From positions 18,659 to 82,658 of the forward strand of contig JACDOA010000005.1 of the NCBI GenBank assembly GCA_017656335.1: DNA of 64,000 nucleotides, read 5' to 3'. Numbering within the stretch: position 1 is the stretch's first letter; each line of letters opens with the position of its first letter. A program made the position numbers and the translations under genes. The stretch comes from Thermosipho sp. (in: thermotogales). Its GTDB lineage: Bacteria > Thermotogota > Thermotogae > Thermotogales > Fervidobacteriaceae. Under the pieces are notes generated by a model. The model was given only the letters and a program-made list of their open reading frames with translations. It was not told where the DNA came from and did no database searches. Below are positions 16,166 to 24,712 of the stretch, one piece after another.

Positions 16166-17431
16166 TCACATTTTAAAAATCCATAGAGTATTCTCTATTG
16201 CATCCAAGAGATTATAGAAGCTTTCTAACACGTTCAAATTTTTCCCCCAAAAAACTTCAGGAAGCTCTTCTTGACTCGTCCTGGAAAGTTCTAACAAAGC
16301 GGCTATGATTTCTTTATCCTTAAAATGAAAAGAATCAAAAAAATTTTTCCTTGACCTTTTAAATTCTCTAAAAAGTATTAATTGGTCAGTTTTCAGAGAA
16401 AAATCTTCCAAATCTACAACAACGTCATATTCAATGTTAAAAAAGTTATGAAAAGATTTGTTCCTAGACTTACTTATTAGATTTTTATAATTATCCAGCT
16501 TTGGTTTACTGTTATCAAATTCTGGAAGATTTTTAAAAGCTTTCTTTAAATTTAGCATCTCATAAATAGTTAACCACAAAATAATAGGGTGGATATCACA
16601 AACAACCATTATTAACCGCATAAGTTTGATGGCATCTGTTGCAAAATTATATGAAATTCTCTTTATTTCCATCAGATTTCTCTCATAATTCTCTAAAAAA
16701 CTCTTATATTGTTCAATTTGTTCCTTTAGCTGACTTTTTATATATCCAATGAAAGTTTCAGAGTGTTTTCTCGTACCATTTGTTGGAAGAATTAATCGAT
16801 AGTGCATTTTTTCACAGAGATCGTTGCAGAGTTTATCAAAATCTTTTAAATACCTTCGATCACTATCATTATTGTACTCTGAACTTAAACACTCCTGTAA
16901 TTTATTACGAAGTGTTGATTTACCGATATTTGAGGTTATTAATACAATCCTGTTACCTACTTTCTTAACTTTTATCCCTTTTTCTTTCCTATCAAAGACA
17001 ATCTTTATACTATTGTTACCCATTTCTAATTTTTCGGGTAATTCCATTTTCCCAATAAGGATAAAAGTTGCAAACCCTATATTTTTTATCTCTTCATCTA
17101 TTGCCTTATACAAATCCTTAAAAGTTAAATTCTTGGATCTCTTATCAAAAAATTTAATGTCATCGTTAAAACGAGTTTCCAGAATCATAGGATTTTCAGG
17201 ATCTTCTAAACCATTTTCCATCCTCATACATAGATATTTCTCACTTTTCTTAGTTACAGCTACTCCCTCTCTAAACACAAAGCTATTATTTATTGCAATA
17301 TACCCATCTCCATTTTTCTTTACCTTTTCATTTTTCAATTCATTGTAGTATTCATCCTTAATAAGCCATTTCAGATTGGATATAACCTTTTTAACTATTT
17401 TGTCCCTTAAATTCAAATTTACTGACGACAC
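16166..17431 (-). CDS. hypothetical protein with HEPN-like motif upstream of RT-nitrilase
   Basis: A 421-residue soluble protein starting at a GTG with a G-rich ribosome site. I do not recognise the family. The N-terminal half is beta-rich (residues 45-170) and contains SNIGKSTLR at 167-175, which resembles a P-loop but lacks the leading Gly. The C-terminal half is helical, with R323-N-K-S-F-H328 in the context LISKSRNKSFHNFF, close to the R-x4-H motif of HEPN RNases. It precedes the RT-nitrilase gene by 393 bases on the same strand. A role in that defence unit is inference from position and the motif. Confidence 0.55.
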   Translation of the reverse strand: MSSVNLNLRDKIVKKVISNLKWLIKDEYYNELKNEKVKKNGDGYIAINNSFVFREGVAVTKKSEKYLCMRMENGLEDPENPMILETRFNDDIKFFDKRSKNLTFKDLYKAIDEEIKNIGFATFILIGKMELPEKLEMGNNSIKIVFDRKEKGIKVKKVGNRIVLITSNIGKSTLRNKLQECLSSEYNNDSDRRYLKDFDKLCNDLCEKMHYRLILPTNGTRKHSETFIGYIKSQLKEQIEQYKSFLENYERNLMEIKRISYNFATDAIKLMRLIMVVCDIHPIILWLTIYEMLNLKKAFKNLPEFDNSKPKLDNYKNLISKSRNKSFHNFFNIEYDVVVDLEDFSLKTDQLILFREFKRSRKNFFDSFHFKDKEIIAALLELSRTSQEELPEVFWGKNLNVLESFYNLLDAIENTLWIFKM

Positions 17432-17625
17432 AACATCCCCCCATAAAAACGCTTTCGTTCTCTAAATTTAATTTGGCAATAAAAGATTTCAATTTTTTTG
17501 AAACTCTGGAACAATATTTTTTCCACGATTGTTCCACTACCCACAAAATAGCCTAAAACTATCAAAAATATCTTAAAATAAATAAAATCAATCTATCTCA
17601 CATTTTATAAGAAAGTTTATAGATC

Positions 17626-17653
17626 GATGATATATCTTTGATGATATATCTTT
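17626..17653. repeat. tandem pair of 14-bp repeats
   Basis: GATGATATATCTTT occurs twice in direct tandem immediately downstream of the Rad50-like gene (stop at 17656 on the minus strand). The unit contains the palindrome GATATATC, so it could bind a dimeric protein, or may simply be a short replication-slippage repeat. Confidence 0.6.
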
Positions 17654-17655
17654 AT

Positions 17656-19866
17656 TTATTTTTTGTTTTTATTAATCAAATTTAAAAGAAAGCTTGTAAA
17701 ATCCTTCACAATATCTATTAAATCTTTTATTTCATCGTAAACATAACTTATCCTTGTATCATATGGAAAATGTACTTCTTTGCTGGGTTTAAACCCATTT
17801 AGTAAATTCCCAAAATATCTATTATTACTTAATATTTGAAACTGTCGCTCAATCTCATTTGATTTGTTACCATATTTCTCTTTTAATTTCTCTTTTATAC
17901 TTGCCTTTATAAAACCTCTTATTCCTATTCTTTCAAGGTCATTATATGGTACTTCAAGCTCAATTTTTTTTGCAACTATACTTAATACAGTTTCTAAAGC
18001 TAATCTTGAATACAACACAGCAGCTCTCAAATCCTTCATCTTTAAATGCTTCTCAGCTTTTTCAATATAATTTCTTGGATGATATTCTATTTTTGCTGAT
18101 CCCAAAATTACTTCTTGAATCCCTGATACAGAATAATTATCTAAAAAAGTTCTAAAGGCATTAAAAGAATTCTTATCAAATTGATGTCTAATAATATCAA
18201 AAAAGGTTCTGTCAGAAGTCGTGATAATTAGTTGATATTCTTTTTTTGCTAGTTCTCCTAAATACCTTATTAAAAAATACCTTCTTTCATGGTCTACAGA
18301 ATAAATTGGGTCATCAATTACTATAAAATTTAAATTATTTGAATTTAATTTCATTCTTGCAATTAAAAGTGCAAACCCCAAGCATCTTAAATGTCCAGTA
18401 CTTAAAAAAGTTATTGCATCAACTAACTTTTCCCTACCTCTAATTTTTAATTTAAAAGTTATTTCATGATTTTCTATGTTTGGTTCAATTACAATATATT
18501 CAATGTATTGGTCGCTTGCCTGAGTAATTTCATTGTATATATTTGTAATTTCTTTTTTGCTTATTTCCTCCAGTTCCTCTTGAATAACTCTTCCATATTT
18601 TTGTTCATACAGGGTATAAAATCTATTTATATCTTCAAATATTTTCTTTTTTATGTGATATTCATCTTCCAAGTGTTTTAAAGTTTTATTTTCTTCTTTC
18701 AAGTTTTCTATATTCTGTTTGTATTTTCCCCAATCAGCTAACAATGAAATCTTTATATCATATTCGTGTATTTTCATTTTCAAATTAATTAATTCTTGTT
18801 TCAAAAAACGCTTTAATTTATCATTATCATTAAAAATATCTTTACTATAGTACTTTTGAATTTTACTCTTTAAGTCGATTTCTTTTGCCATAATACTATC
18901 TAATTGTTCATTCAGCTTTATTATCTGTTTATCTAATGAGATTACTTTATCTAGTTTTTCTTTTAAATCTTGCAATTTTTTAAATACTTTTTCTTGAATT
19001 ATAGGTTGTTCACATACTGGGCACTTTTCTATATTTTTCTCACTCGCAAAATAATTAAGTGCTTCATTAATTACTCGCGAAATTTTTATTTCACTTGTAG
19101 AGATTTTTAATTGTTCTTTTCTATCTTCGGTGTCTTTTAACTCTTTTTCCAATCTTTCTTTTTCAAAAAGAACTTCTTCATAATTTTTTAAGTTTCTTTC
19201 TTTGTCTCTTAATTCATTAACTATCTTTAATAAACTTTTTTCATCTTCATTTTCTAACAAACTTTCCCAATTTTCCCCGAGTTTTGTTTTTAATCTGTTG
19301 TTTAAATTGTTTATTTTTTCTTCCAAATTTCTAATTTGCTGATTTGCAAGGTTTAACTTTTGTTTAATGTTATCAAATTCATTTTTTGCTTTATTTCTAA
19401 GCCATTTCAATTGTTCTTCAAACTTTATTAAACTATCGAATCCAAGTAATCTCGCAAATCTATTCCACAATGATTGCTTTGTATCTATAACAAATTCTTC
19501 AATACGCTTAGCATCAATAAAATTATTTTCAATATTTTCTTTTATTTCACAATTACTATTACCGCCCAAAGTTCTTTTACACACTCTTTCTTCTCTATTA
19601 TTTTCGTAAATGATTTCCACAAAAGGAATATCACTTTCCGAGCAAAATTTATTTCGTAAATATTCTGATTTATTACCTACCTTTCTTACTCTCGTTTCAT
19701 TTACATCACCAGTTAATCCCCATTCAAGAGCATCAAAAAAACTGGATTTTCCCGTTCCATTTTCCCCAAATAAAAAGAAATGTTTGCTATCTAAATTAAT
19801 AATATGAGGAGTTTCACAATAACAAAACCCTCTTATACCGTTAATTTTCACTGTTTTTATTTTCAT
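17656..19866 (-). CDS. Rad50/SMC-like ATPase with zinc hook
   Basis: From the ATG at 19866 (ribosome site AAGGGTG) the protein has 736 residues. Walker A FGENGTGKSS lies at 33-42, then a Q-loop region and a long coiled coil (about 155-455) broken by a zinc hook CPVCEQP near 282. A signature-like FLSTGHLRCLG and Walker B FIVIDDPIYSVD near 517 complete the ATPase head. A further C-terminal domain has EKAEKHLKMKDLRAAVLYSRLALE, a helical motif common beside HEPN-like domains. The gene overlaps the preceding small gene, which follows a calcineurin-like phosphoesterase, recalling Mre11-Rad50 or SbcCD pairs. DNA sensing or processing in defence is inferred. Confidence 0.75.
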   Translation of the reverse strand: MKIKTVKINGIRGFCYCETPHIINLDSKHFFLFGENGTGKSSFFDALEWGLTGDVNETRVRKVGNKSEYLRNKFCSESDIPFVEIIYENNREERVCKRTLGGNSNCEIKENIENNFIDAKRIEEFVIDTKQSLWNRFARLLGFDSLIKFEEQLKWLRNKAKNEFDNIKQKLNLANQQIRNLEEKINNLNNRLKTKLGENWESLLENEDEKSLLKIVNELRDKERNLKNYEEVLFEKERLEKELKDTEDRKEQLKISTSEIKISRVINEALNYFASEKNIEKCPVCEQPIIQEKVFKKLQDLKEKLDKVISLDKQIIKLNEQLDSIMAKEIDLKSKIQKYYSKDIFNDNDKLKRFLKQELINLKMKIHEYDIKISLLADWGKYKQNIENLKEENKTLKHLEDEYHIKKKIFEDINRFYTLYEQKYGRVIQEELEEISKKEITNIYNEITQASDQYIEYIVIEPNIENHEITFKLKIRGREKLVDAITFLSTGHLRCLGFALLIARMKLNSNNLNFIVIDDPIYSVDHERRYFLIRYLGELAKKEYQLIITTSDRTFFDIIRHQFDKNSFNAFRTFLDNYSVSGIQEVILGSAKIEYHPRNYIEKAEKHLKMKDLRAAVLYSRLALETVLSIVAKKIELEVPYNDLERIGIRGFIKASIKEKLKEKYGNKSNEIERQFQILSNNRYFGNLLNGFKPSKEVHFPYDTRISYVYDEIKDLIDIVKDFTSFLLNLINKNKK

Positions 19867-20047
19867 ATTTTTCACCCTTTTCATGGGCTTTATAAAAATC
19901 TACAATTTCATCATATTTGTTTCTTAAATAATCTCTTCTTTCGTTCATTCCAAATTCTTCTCCTCTCAAATTCAACAAATATTCCTTAAAAATTGAATCT
20001 TCAATTGTTTTAATTATTTTCTCTAAAATTTCAAATTGCTTTGACAT
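19841..20047 (-). CDS. small helical protein in the Rad50-like operon
   Basis: From the ATG at 20047, with the same GTGAAAAAT-ATG start context as the next gene, this encodes 68 charged residues predicted mostly helical (EILEKIIKTIEDSIFKEYL). Its end overlaps the start of the Rad50-like gene by 26 bases, so the two are translationally coupled. No family recognised. It may be a small subunit or adaptor between the phosphoesterase and the ATPase. Confidence 0.55.
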   Translation of the reverse strand: MSKQFEILEKIIKTIEDSIFKEYLLNLRGEEFGMNERRDYLRNKYDEIVDFYKAHEKGEKYENKNSEN

Positions 20048-20101
20048 ATTTTTCACTTCCTTTTCATAACAATTTTTCTAATTTAATTAAATGTTTTTCA
20101 T

Positions 20102-21040
20102 CTATCCTCTTTTATCAATTTGTATTAACTTTTTACCATTCCACTCATAAAGCGCTATACTCTTTTCTTCATCATCAAACACACAAAATGTTGGCTCTTT
20201 CCCCACCCAGCTTCCAGAATTTGCATAAATAATCCTTTTATCAACTTGAGCTATTTTCGGTTTATGAGTATGTCCTAATACAACAAATATTTTTTCATAC
20301 CCCATGTCTAACAATCTTTTACCAAGTATTGTAGAACCTTCTACATCATACTCTGAATAATCTCCTGTATATTCTTCACTTGCAGGAGTAACATATGATT
20401 GAAGATTACCGGCTATTTTATAGAAAGGTGATGTAAATTTTTTCTTCAATTTACTCCACAATGATTTTGTTTCATCCCATAGTTTCTCAAGCTGCTCATC
20501 TATATCTTTTGCTCCTAATCTTTCTACAAAGCCTATTGTCTGTGCTATAAATCTGCCTAATACACCTTTATGACCACCTGCTAACGTTGAAACATTCCTG
20601 TTATACTTATCAAACCTATGGCCATGTTCAATCCATATGTTTTTTTCAAAATAATATGGAAATATTAACTTCTTTTCTTCTTCTATATCTGATTTATCTG
20701 TTAATTGGATGGGGCCAAATGGAAAGGGAGCTACCTTATAAACAAGTTTTGCAAAAGGAAGGGAATCGTGGTTGCCTGGCACATAAATTACTTGTTTCCC
20801 AGTTCTTTTAAACTTTAGAAAGATTTTCCATAACTCAACATACATCTGCAAAATTTTTTCTACTTTACATTGCCAGAGTTCAAAAAAATCTCCTGCTATA
20901 ACTATTTTTTCAATATCATCATCTTTTTCAATAAATTCAAGAAACGGGATAAATTTCTCAAAGTTTCCAGATGTATAAAAATCATCAGCATCAGACATAT
21001 CACCAATATGTAAATCACTTAAAATAACAGTTTTACTCAT
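20102..21040 (-). CDS. calcineurin-like metallophosphoesterase
   Basis: A 312-residue metallophosphoesterase with all metal-binding motifs in order: SDLHIGD at 8-14, AGDFFE near 50, PGNHD near 88, EHGHR near 140 and GHTHKP near 255. Such enzymes hydrolyse phosphodiesters or nucleotides, or act as Mre11-like nucleases. Sequence around the motifs resembles the LpxH/UDP-diacylglucosamine pyrophosphatase branch, but no lipid A genes are nearby. It is the first gene of a three-gene run with a small protein and a Rad50-like ATPase, so a nuclease partner role is the more natural reading here. Confidence 0.8.
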   Translation of the reverse strand: MSKTVILSDLHIGDMSDADDFYTSGNFEKFIPFLEFIEKDDDIEKIVIAGDFFELWQCKVEKILQMYVELWKIFLKFKRTGKQVIYVPGNHDSLPFAKLVYKVAPFPFGPIQLTDKSDIEEEKKLIFPYYFEKNIWIEHGHRFDKYNRNVSTLAGGHKGVLGRFIAQTIGFVERLGAKDIDEQLEKLWDETKSLWSKLKKKFTSPFYKIAGNLQSYVTPASEEYTGDYSEYDVEGSTILGKRLLDMGYEKIFVVLGHTHKPKIAQVDKRIIYANSGSWVGKEPTFCVFDDEEKSIALYEWNGKKLIQIDKRG

Positions 21041-21194
21041 CCCTATCCCCCCGTACTTTATAATTTCCCCCAGATTATATTACCACATCGATACCACAGT
21101 AGTCAAATTTTAATAATACAATTATAACAAAATGTTAACTATTACTTTTTATCACAATACACTTCAATATTTATATCAAACATACCAAATAAAA

Positions 21195-21220
21195 AACAGG
21201 AGAAAAATTCTCCTGTTTTT
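21195..21220 (-). terminator. rho-independent terminator after the TAC operon
   Basis: AACAGGAGAA and TTCTCCTGTT pair around a short A-rich loop with T/A runs on both sides, so it can act on either strand. It lies about 40 bases after the stop of the SecB-like gene and separates that operon from the phosphoesterase gene. Confidence 0.75.
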
Positions 21221-21261
21221 AATTAGTGAATATTTAAGCGTTTTTTGTTTTTCATTTAATA

Positions 21262-21711
21262 TTATTTTTTTGCTTTAGATTCTTTAAAATGTTTTTCGTA
21301 TGTTTTCAAAAGATTTATTAACGGTAGAATAATTGGTTTATTTCCAGTTTGCGAAGTAAATGAAATAATAATGCTTCTTAATATCATTATTAAATTTGCT
21401 ACTCCACTTGTTGTACAAAGTTTTAAAAATTCTTCCTTGTTCAAACTCGCATCAGCTCCAAAAAGACCAGATATTGAACATTTGATTTTTGTAGGAACAG
21501 TTCTACCAGTTTTTCCTCTAACATGTATATCTAAATCTACTCTATTTATGTAGCTACTACTTTGTTCATCTAATATTGGTTTTCCGACTTTAGTATCAAT
21601 CTTTACTTCATATTTAATGTTTTTAAATATCTTTATGGAAGAGTTTTCATATTCAAATTTTGTAATTTTATAGTCTAGAAATTCAAGAGTACTTTTTTGG
21701 GCCTTCATCAT
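21262..21711 (-). CDS. SecB-like chaperone of a toxin-antitoxin-chaperone system
   Basis: A 149-residue protein starting at an ATG that overlaps the antitoxin stop (ATGA). SecB-type features: strand-rich first half (YEVKIDTKVG, RVDLDIHVRG), then SGLFGADASLN, and a C-terminal GVANLIMILRSIIISFTSQTG followed by KPIILPLINLL, which lines up with the LfPylRe.i..lt..gg.ppl.LPpinF end of SecB. In TAC systems such as that of Mycobacterium tuberculosis, a SecB-like protein folds and protects the antitoxin so toxin stays neutralised. Position after a RelE/HigB-type toxin and an XRE antitoxin fits exactly. There is no other SecB or export gene in the window. Confidence 0.75.
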   Translation of the reverse strand: MMKAQKSTLEFLDYKITKFEYENSSIKIFKNIKYEVKIDTKVGKPILDEQSSSYINRVDLDIHVRGKTGRTVPTKIKCSISGLFGADASLNKEEFLKLCTTSGVANLIMILRSIIISFTSQTGNKPIILPLINLLKTYEKHFKESKAKK

Positions 21712-22094
21712 GATACCTTTTCCCACGCTTTCTCTATAGAATCTATATTATATTTTTCAGCTATTTTGTTCTTGTCATTAATAACTATTTCAAATTTTTC
21801 ATATTCTTTATTTTTATCCTTTATTTCAAAATCCGCATCTAAAACTTTTGAAATTTTGAAAATAAATTTAAGAGTAGGATTAGAGCTAAGATTTTCGAAT
21901 CTTGAAATAGCACTTTGTTTAGTTCCAAGTTTTTCTGCAATCTCCTTTTGCGAGAGCCCTTTTTCTAGTCTTAGTTTTACTATTTGAGTAACAATGTTTA
22001 TTAGAAAATTTTCATATTCTTCCTCTGGATTTTCTGCTTTAAGTTCAAATTTTTCTAATTGATCTTTTTCAATTAATTCTTTTAATTTACTCAT
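21708..22094 (-). CDS. higA: XRE-family antitoxin, HigA-like
   Basis: A 128-residue protein with a good ribosome site AAGGAGG. A helix-turn-helix at about 42-80 has the sequence GLSQKEIAEKLGTKQSAISR then FENLSSNPTLK, typical of XRE/HigA. The C-terminal tail of about 35 residues is charged and would be the chaperone-addiction segment in TAC antitoxins. It overlaps the toxin gene by 8 bases and the chaperone gene by 4. It should neutralise the toxin and, with it, repress the operon by binding the palindrome upstream. Confidence 0.8.
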   Translation of the reverse strand: MSKLKELIEKDQLEKFELKAENPEEEYENFLINIVTQIVKLRLEKGLSQKEIAEKLGTKQSAISRFENLSSNPTLKFIFKISKVLDADFEIKDKNKEYEKFEIVINDKNKIAEKYNIDSIEKAWEKVS

Positions 22095-22499
22095 TCCAAT
22101 TTGCCTCCTTTTTCAATCTTTTCAATTTACTTTCAGCACACTTTAACCGTTTTGGTTCTTTTTCTGTTTTATACTCAGCATCAAGTATCATTATTTTTTC
22201 TTTATCCGGAAAAATAGTAAAATAAATTCTAAATACTCCTTCTTTTTTCTGTTTTGGGACTCGCAATTCATATAAATTCTCCCTAAGGACTGCTATCGTT
22301 TTCTTACTGTGCTTTAAGTTTCTTTCTTCTTTTAAAACATTGAAAACATAAGAAGCACCTATTTTGTCCATTTGATTTAACTTGTTTATAAGCTTTAAGT
22401 GATTCTTTTTATCTTTTCTTTTAAAATCTTCTTCTATAACTTTTTTAACTTTCTAGAAGATGAAGAATCATCATCTGGAAAATATCTTATATATCCCAT
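22087..22499 (-). pseudogene. higB: HigB/RelE-type toxin gene, frameshifted near the 5' end
   Basis: The C-terminal 94 residues are open from 22371 and contain LRENLYELRVP, then VFRIYFTIFP and MILDAEYKTE, the core of RelE/HigB and Gp49-like mRNA interferases. The real start is the ATG at 22499, preceded by a perfect AAGGAGG. Its frame (GYIRYFPDDDSSSSRK) stops at a TAG near 22438, while the next frame reads KKVIEEDFKRKDKKNH into the toxin body. One base is therefore missing or extra at about 22440-22452, beside an A6 run. Either the toxin is dead, the shift is a sequence error, or it is rescued by slippage. Confidence 0.7.
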
Positions 22500-22512
22500 G
22501 TTTCCTCCTTAT

Positions 22513-22534
22513 TATATAACATATATGTTATATA
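22513..22534. promoter_or_regulatory. 22-bp perfect palindrome, likely TAC operator
   Basis: TATATAACATA and its exact reverse complement meet at the centre. It lies 14 bases before the toxin start. On the minus strand it fills the gap between TTGATA and TATAAT, and another TATAAT lies just upstream near 22551, so binding would block either promoter. HigA-type antitoxins bind such palindromes to repress their own operon. Confidence 0.7.
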
Positions 22535-22685
22535 TCAAATCTTCGATTATATGCTTCTATATCTGTTTATAACCAACTATTTGTGAATAAGATACATTTT
22601 CTTTTCTAGAAATACAGTTAGATATATTTTGCTTATTTTAAAGGATATGATCAAGAAAGATTTATTCACTTTCATATTTTTAATC

Positions 22686-23185
22686 TTAAAAAGGAATATC
22701 AGAGTCTGGTATAACTCTTGGTTTATGAACTGTCACAGGTAATATAAGTGGTATATTTACGCTGCTTATAATAGCTTCACCTTCGTTTAAATAAGGTAGT
22801 AGTCCCATAATTGCTCCACTCTTTTCAAGTACGTTTTTAATCCTTTCTATATCATTTGAATTAGTTAAATTATGAATTATAAAAGTTCCAAATTGGCTCA
22901 ACACTCTTCTGGTATATCACCAGGACGTTGGGTAATAATGCACAAAAATATGCCTTTTTTTCTTGATTCCTTTGCAAGTATTTCAAATGAGTTTAATCTA
23001 TATTTTTTCATTTCATTTTCTTTCTCTTTTTTTAAAAAATTATGTGCTTCATTGTAGGATACTAAAACGTTTTCTAATATCTTATTTACATTTACTAAAT
23101 CTTGAATTTTCCCTTCAATAATTTCAACAATAAGTTTCTTCAAATTAAACTTATTCTTATCATTGTTCAAATCAATAACCATCAC
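22686..23185 (-). pseudogene. C-terminal fragment of HerA-like ATPase, frameshifted
   Basis: Two adjoining frames read like the last third of a HerA/DUF87 DNA translocase: LVSYNEAHNFL (Walker B region), then FEILAKESRKKGIFLCIITQ then RPGDIPEE, then, after a one-base shift near 22905, LSQFGTFIIHNLTNSNDIE. The N-terminal part with Walker A is absent. The E-E-A-H motif is N-E-A-H here. Its GTG overlaps the kwaB stop, but the HerA frame continues upstream (GKVEV) inside kwaB, so this is a deletion junction rather than a designed start. HerA partners SIR2 or nuclease effectors in several defence systems. Confidence 0.7.
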
Positions 23186-24147
23186 TTCAACTTTTCCTTT
23201 TTGTGAACTACATATTCATTTTCTGTAAGTAAGGATTTTTCAAAATCATCATTTAAAACCCTTAATAAATCTTCTAAATTTGTTTGATCATCAATTATAA
23301 TCTTTTCATTTTTGATATTAATTCTAAGACTCAACCTTTTTTGTAAATCTTTCAGTTTATTTATGTCAATGTATTCATAATAACCATTCCTATATGCAGA
23401 ATAAAGTTTATGTGCAAATTTTTTATTAGTTTTTATTTTTTCTAATATTTTTTCTTTAACTTCATCAATTATTTGAATTTTATCAAAATTACTTATTTCG
23501 TTGATAAACTCACCTGCTTTTTCTTTATAAAAAATTTCAAATTCAAATATGTATTCAAAATCTCTCAGTTTTTTCGAAATTATATAGTCCTCCAAGATAA
23601 TAGTTTCAAAATTCCTTCCAATTTCTACAATTTTGTCGGAAATCAGCTTATATTCGTTGTTTATATAAACAACAGCTATTTTTTTATCTGTTAAATGTTG
23701 AGATTTAACAAATTTTTGAAGTAAAAAAATCCTTTCTTCTTTACCATATCTAATATATTCTACACTTACAATCCATGCTCTATTTATATTTTTATTTGAA
23801 AAATGTTCTATTTCTAAAATTTCCGGTTCTTCTTCCTCAACCAAATATGGCCATATCTTCTTTAAAAAGTATATTTCACTTTTTTTTATCATAAATATAT
23901 CCTGTTCTAAATCTGGGTTATAACCTAATACTTTATTATCATTATCTTCTATAAGTTCAATAAAATTTTTTATTTCCGATTTCACAACATTTATCATTAC
24001 ATTTTTTATCTGAGCATCAATTAACATTTTATAAATCTTATATCTTTCTGGGTTCTTATTCCTTCTAGTTTGGTACAAAAAGATAGACAAATTAACTTCA
24101 TTATTTGTATTAAGTACTGATAAAATTTCCTCTAATTTATTCTTCAT
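23182..24147 (-). CDS. kwaB: Kiwa KwaB-like protein (DUF4868)
   Basis: A 321-residue soluble protein starting at ATG 24147 after GGGGAAGG, overlapping the upstream membrane-protein gene by 11 bases. Length, strand-rich centre (RAWIVSVEYIRYGKEERIFL, KIAVVYINNEYKLI) and Glu/Lys-rich C-terminus fit KwaB (DUF4868, about 315 residues), which binds DNA and works with the membrane protein KwaA in the Kiwa system. The partner directly upstream has the expected size and topology. Call rests on synteny plus general similarity, not on a catalytic motif. The extreme C-terminus may be altered by the HerA junction. Confidence 0.65.
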   Translation of the reverse strand: MKNKLEEILSVLNTNNEVNLSIFLYQTRRNKNPERYKIYKMLIDAQIKNVMINVVKSEIKNFIELIEDNDNKVLGYNPDLEQDIFMIKKSEIYFLKKIWPYLVEEEEPEILEIEHFSNKNINRAWIVSVEYIRYGKEERIFLLQKFVKSQHLTDKKIAVVYINNEYKLISDKIVEIGRNFETIILEDYIISKKLRDFEYIFEFEIFYKEKAGEFINEISNFDKIQIIDEVKEKILEKIKTNKKFAHKLYSAYRNGYYEYIDINKLKDLQKRLSLRINIKNEKIIIDDQTNLEDLLRVLNDDFEKSLLTENEYVVHKKEKLK

Positions 24148-24712
24148 CTACCTTCCCCCTTAAAAAATAAATATTCCCCTGTATTTTCGTAATATTTATA
24201 TATTCACCTTTTTTTAATTCATATAAAAAATGTCTAGAAATTAATATTACTTTCTTATCTCTTTGCCAATCTTTTTTTGTAATTGTAACTTCCATAATAT
24301 GATATCCTAGAAACACCAAAATAGGATTAATAGCTATCAAATTACTCTTTACATACAAAACAAATAGCATTAACATAAAAATCAAAACTACAACAGTTTT
24401 TCTTTCATTTGGAAAAGACAAAAATGGCAGCACATATGTCACCAAATATGCTACTACTTCGTCATTTTTATTTTTTATCGATATAATTTGCACAAACAAC
24501 TTATCTTCTTCTTTTTTTAAATGTCTAATAAAAACATACAAAAATATTGAAGAACACACGAAAAAAAAGATAAAAATATACGCCAAAAAAGATTTAAATA
24601 AACCACTTTTGCCATCAAAATCCACTATTAGATACATTACATAAAGTGGTATATATGAACTTAAAAATAATCCTCCTTTCATTATAAAACTAAGTTTTTT
24701 CAACTCCATCAC
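24137..24712 (-). CDS. kwaA: Kiwa KwaA-like membrane protein
   Basis: A 191-residue protein with four hydrophobic segments: about 14-32 (LFLSSYIPLYVMYLIV), 40-62, 88-102 and 106-135, the last including the polar stretch VKSNLIAINPILVFLGY. A short cytoplasmic C-terminal domain follows. Four membrane passes and a KwaB-like gene overlapping its end match KwaA of Kiwa, thought to sense phage at the membrane. The start follows a GAGGTGATGG ribosome site. Confidence 0.65.
   Translation of the reverse strand: MMELKKLSFIMKGGLFLSSYIPLYVMYLIVDFDGKSGLFKSFLAYIFIFFFVCSSIFLYVFIRHLKKEEDKLFVQIISIKNKNDEVVAYLVTYVLPFLSFPNERKTVVVLIFMLMLFVLYVKSNLIAINPILVFLGYHIMEVTITKKDWQRDKKVILISRHFLYELKKGEYINITKIQGNIYFLRGKVDEE

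Noticed and set aside
16668..17000. SNIGKSTLR in the 421-aa protein considered as a Walker A motif
   Set aside because: The leading glycine is missing and no Walker B or other ATPase motif follows.
20102..21040. Phosphoesterase considered as LpxH in lipid A synthesis
   Set aside because: No lipid A genes are nearby and the gene is in an operon-like run with a Rad50-like ATPase; the branch assignment remains open.
22513..22534. Palindrome considered as a transcription terminator
   Set aside because: It has no GC stem or T run and lies directly before a ribosome site, so operator is the better reading.
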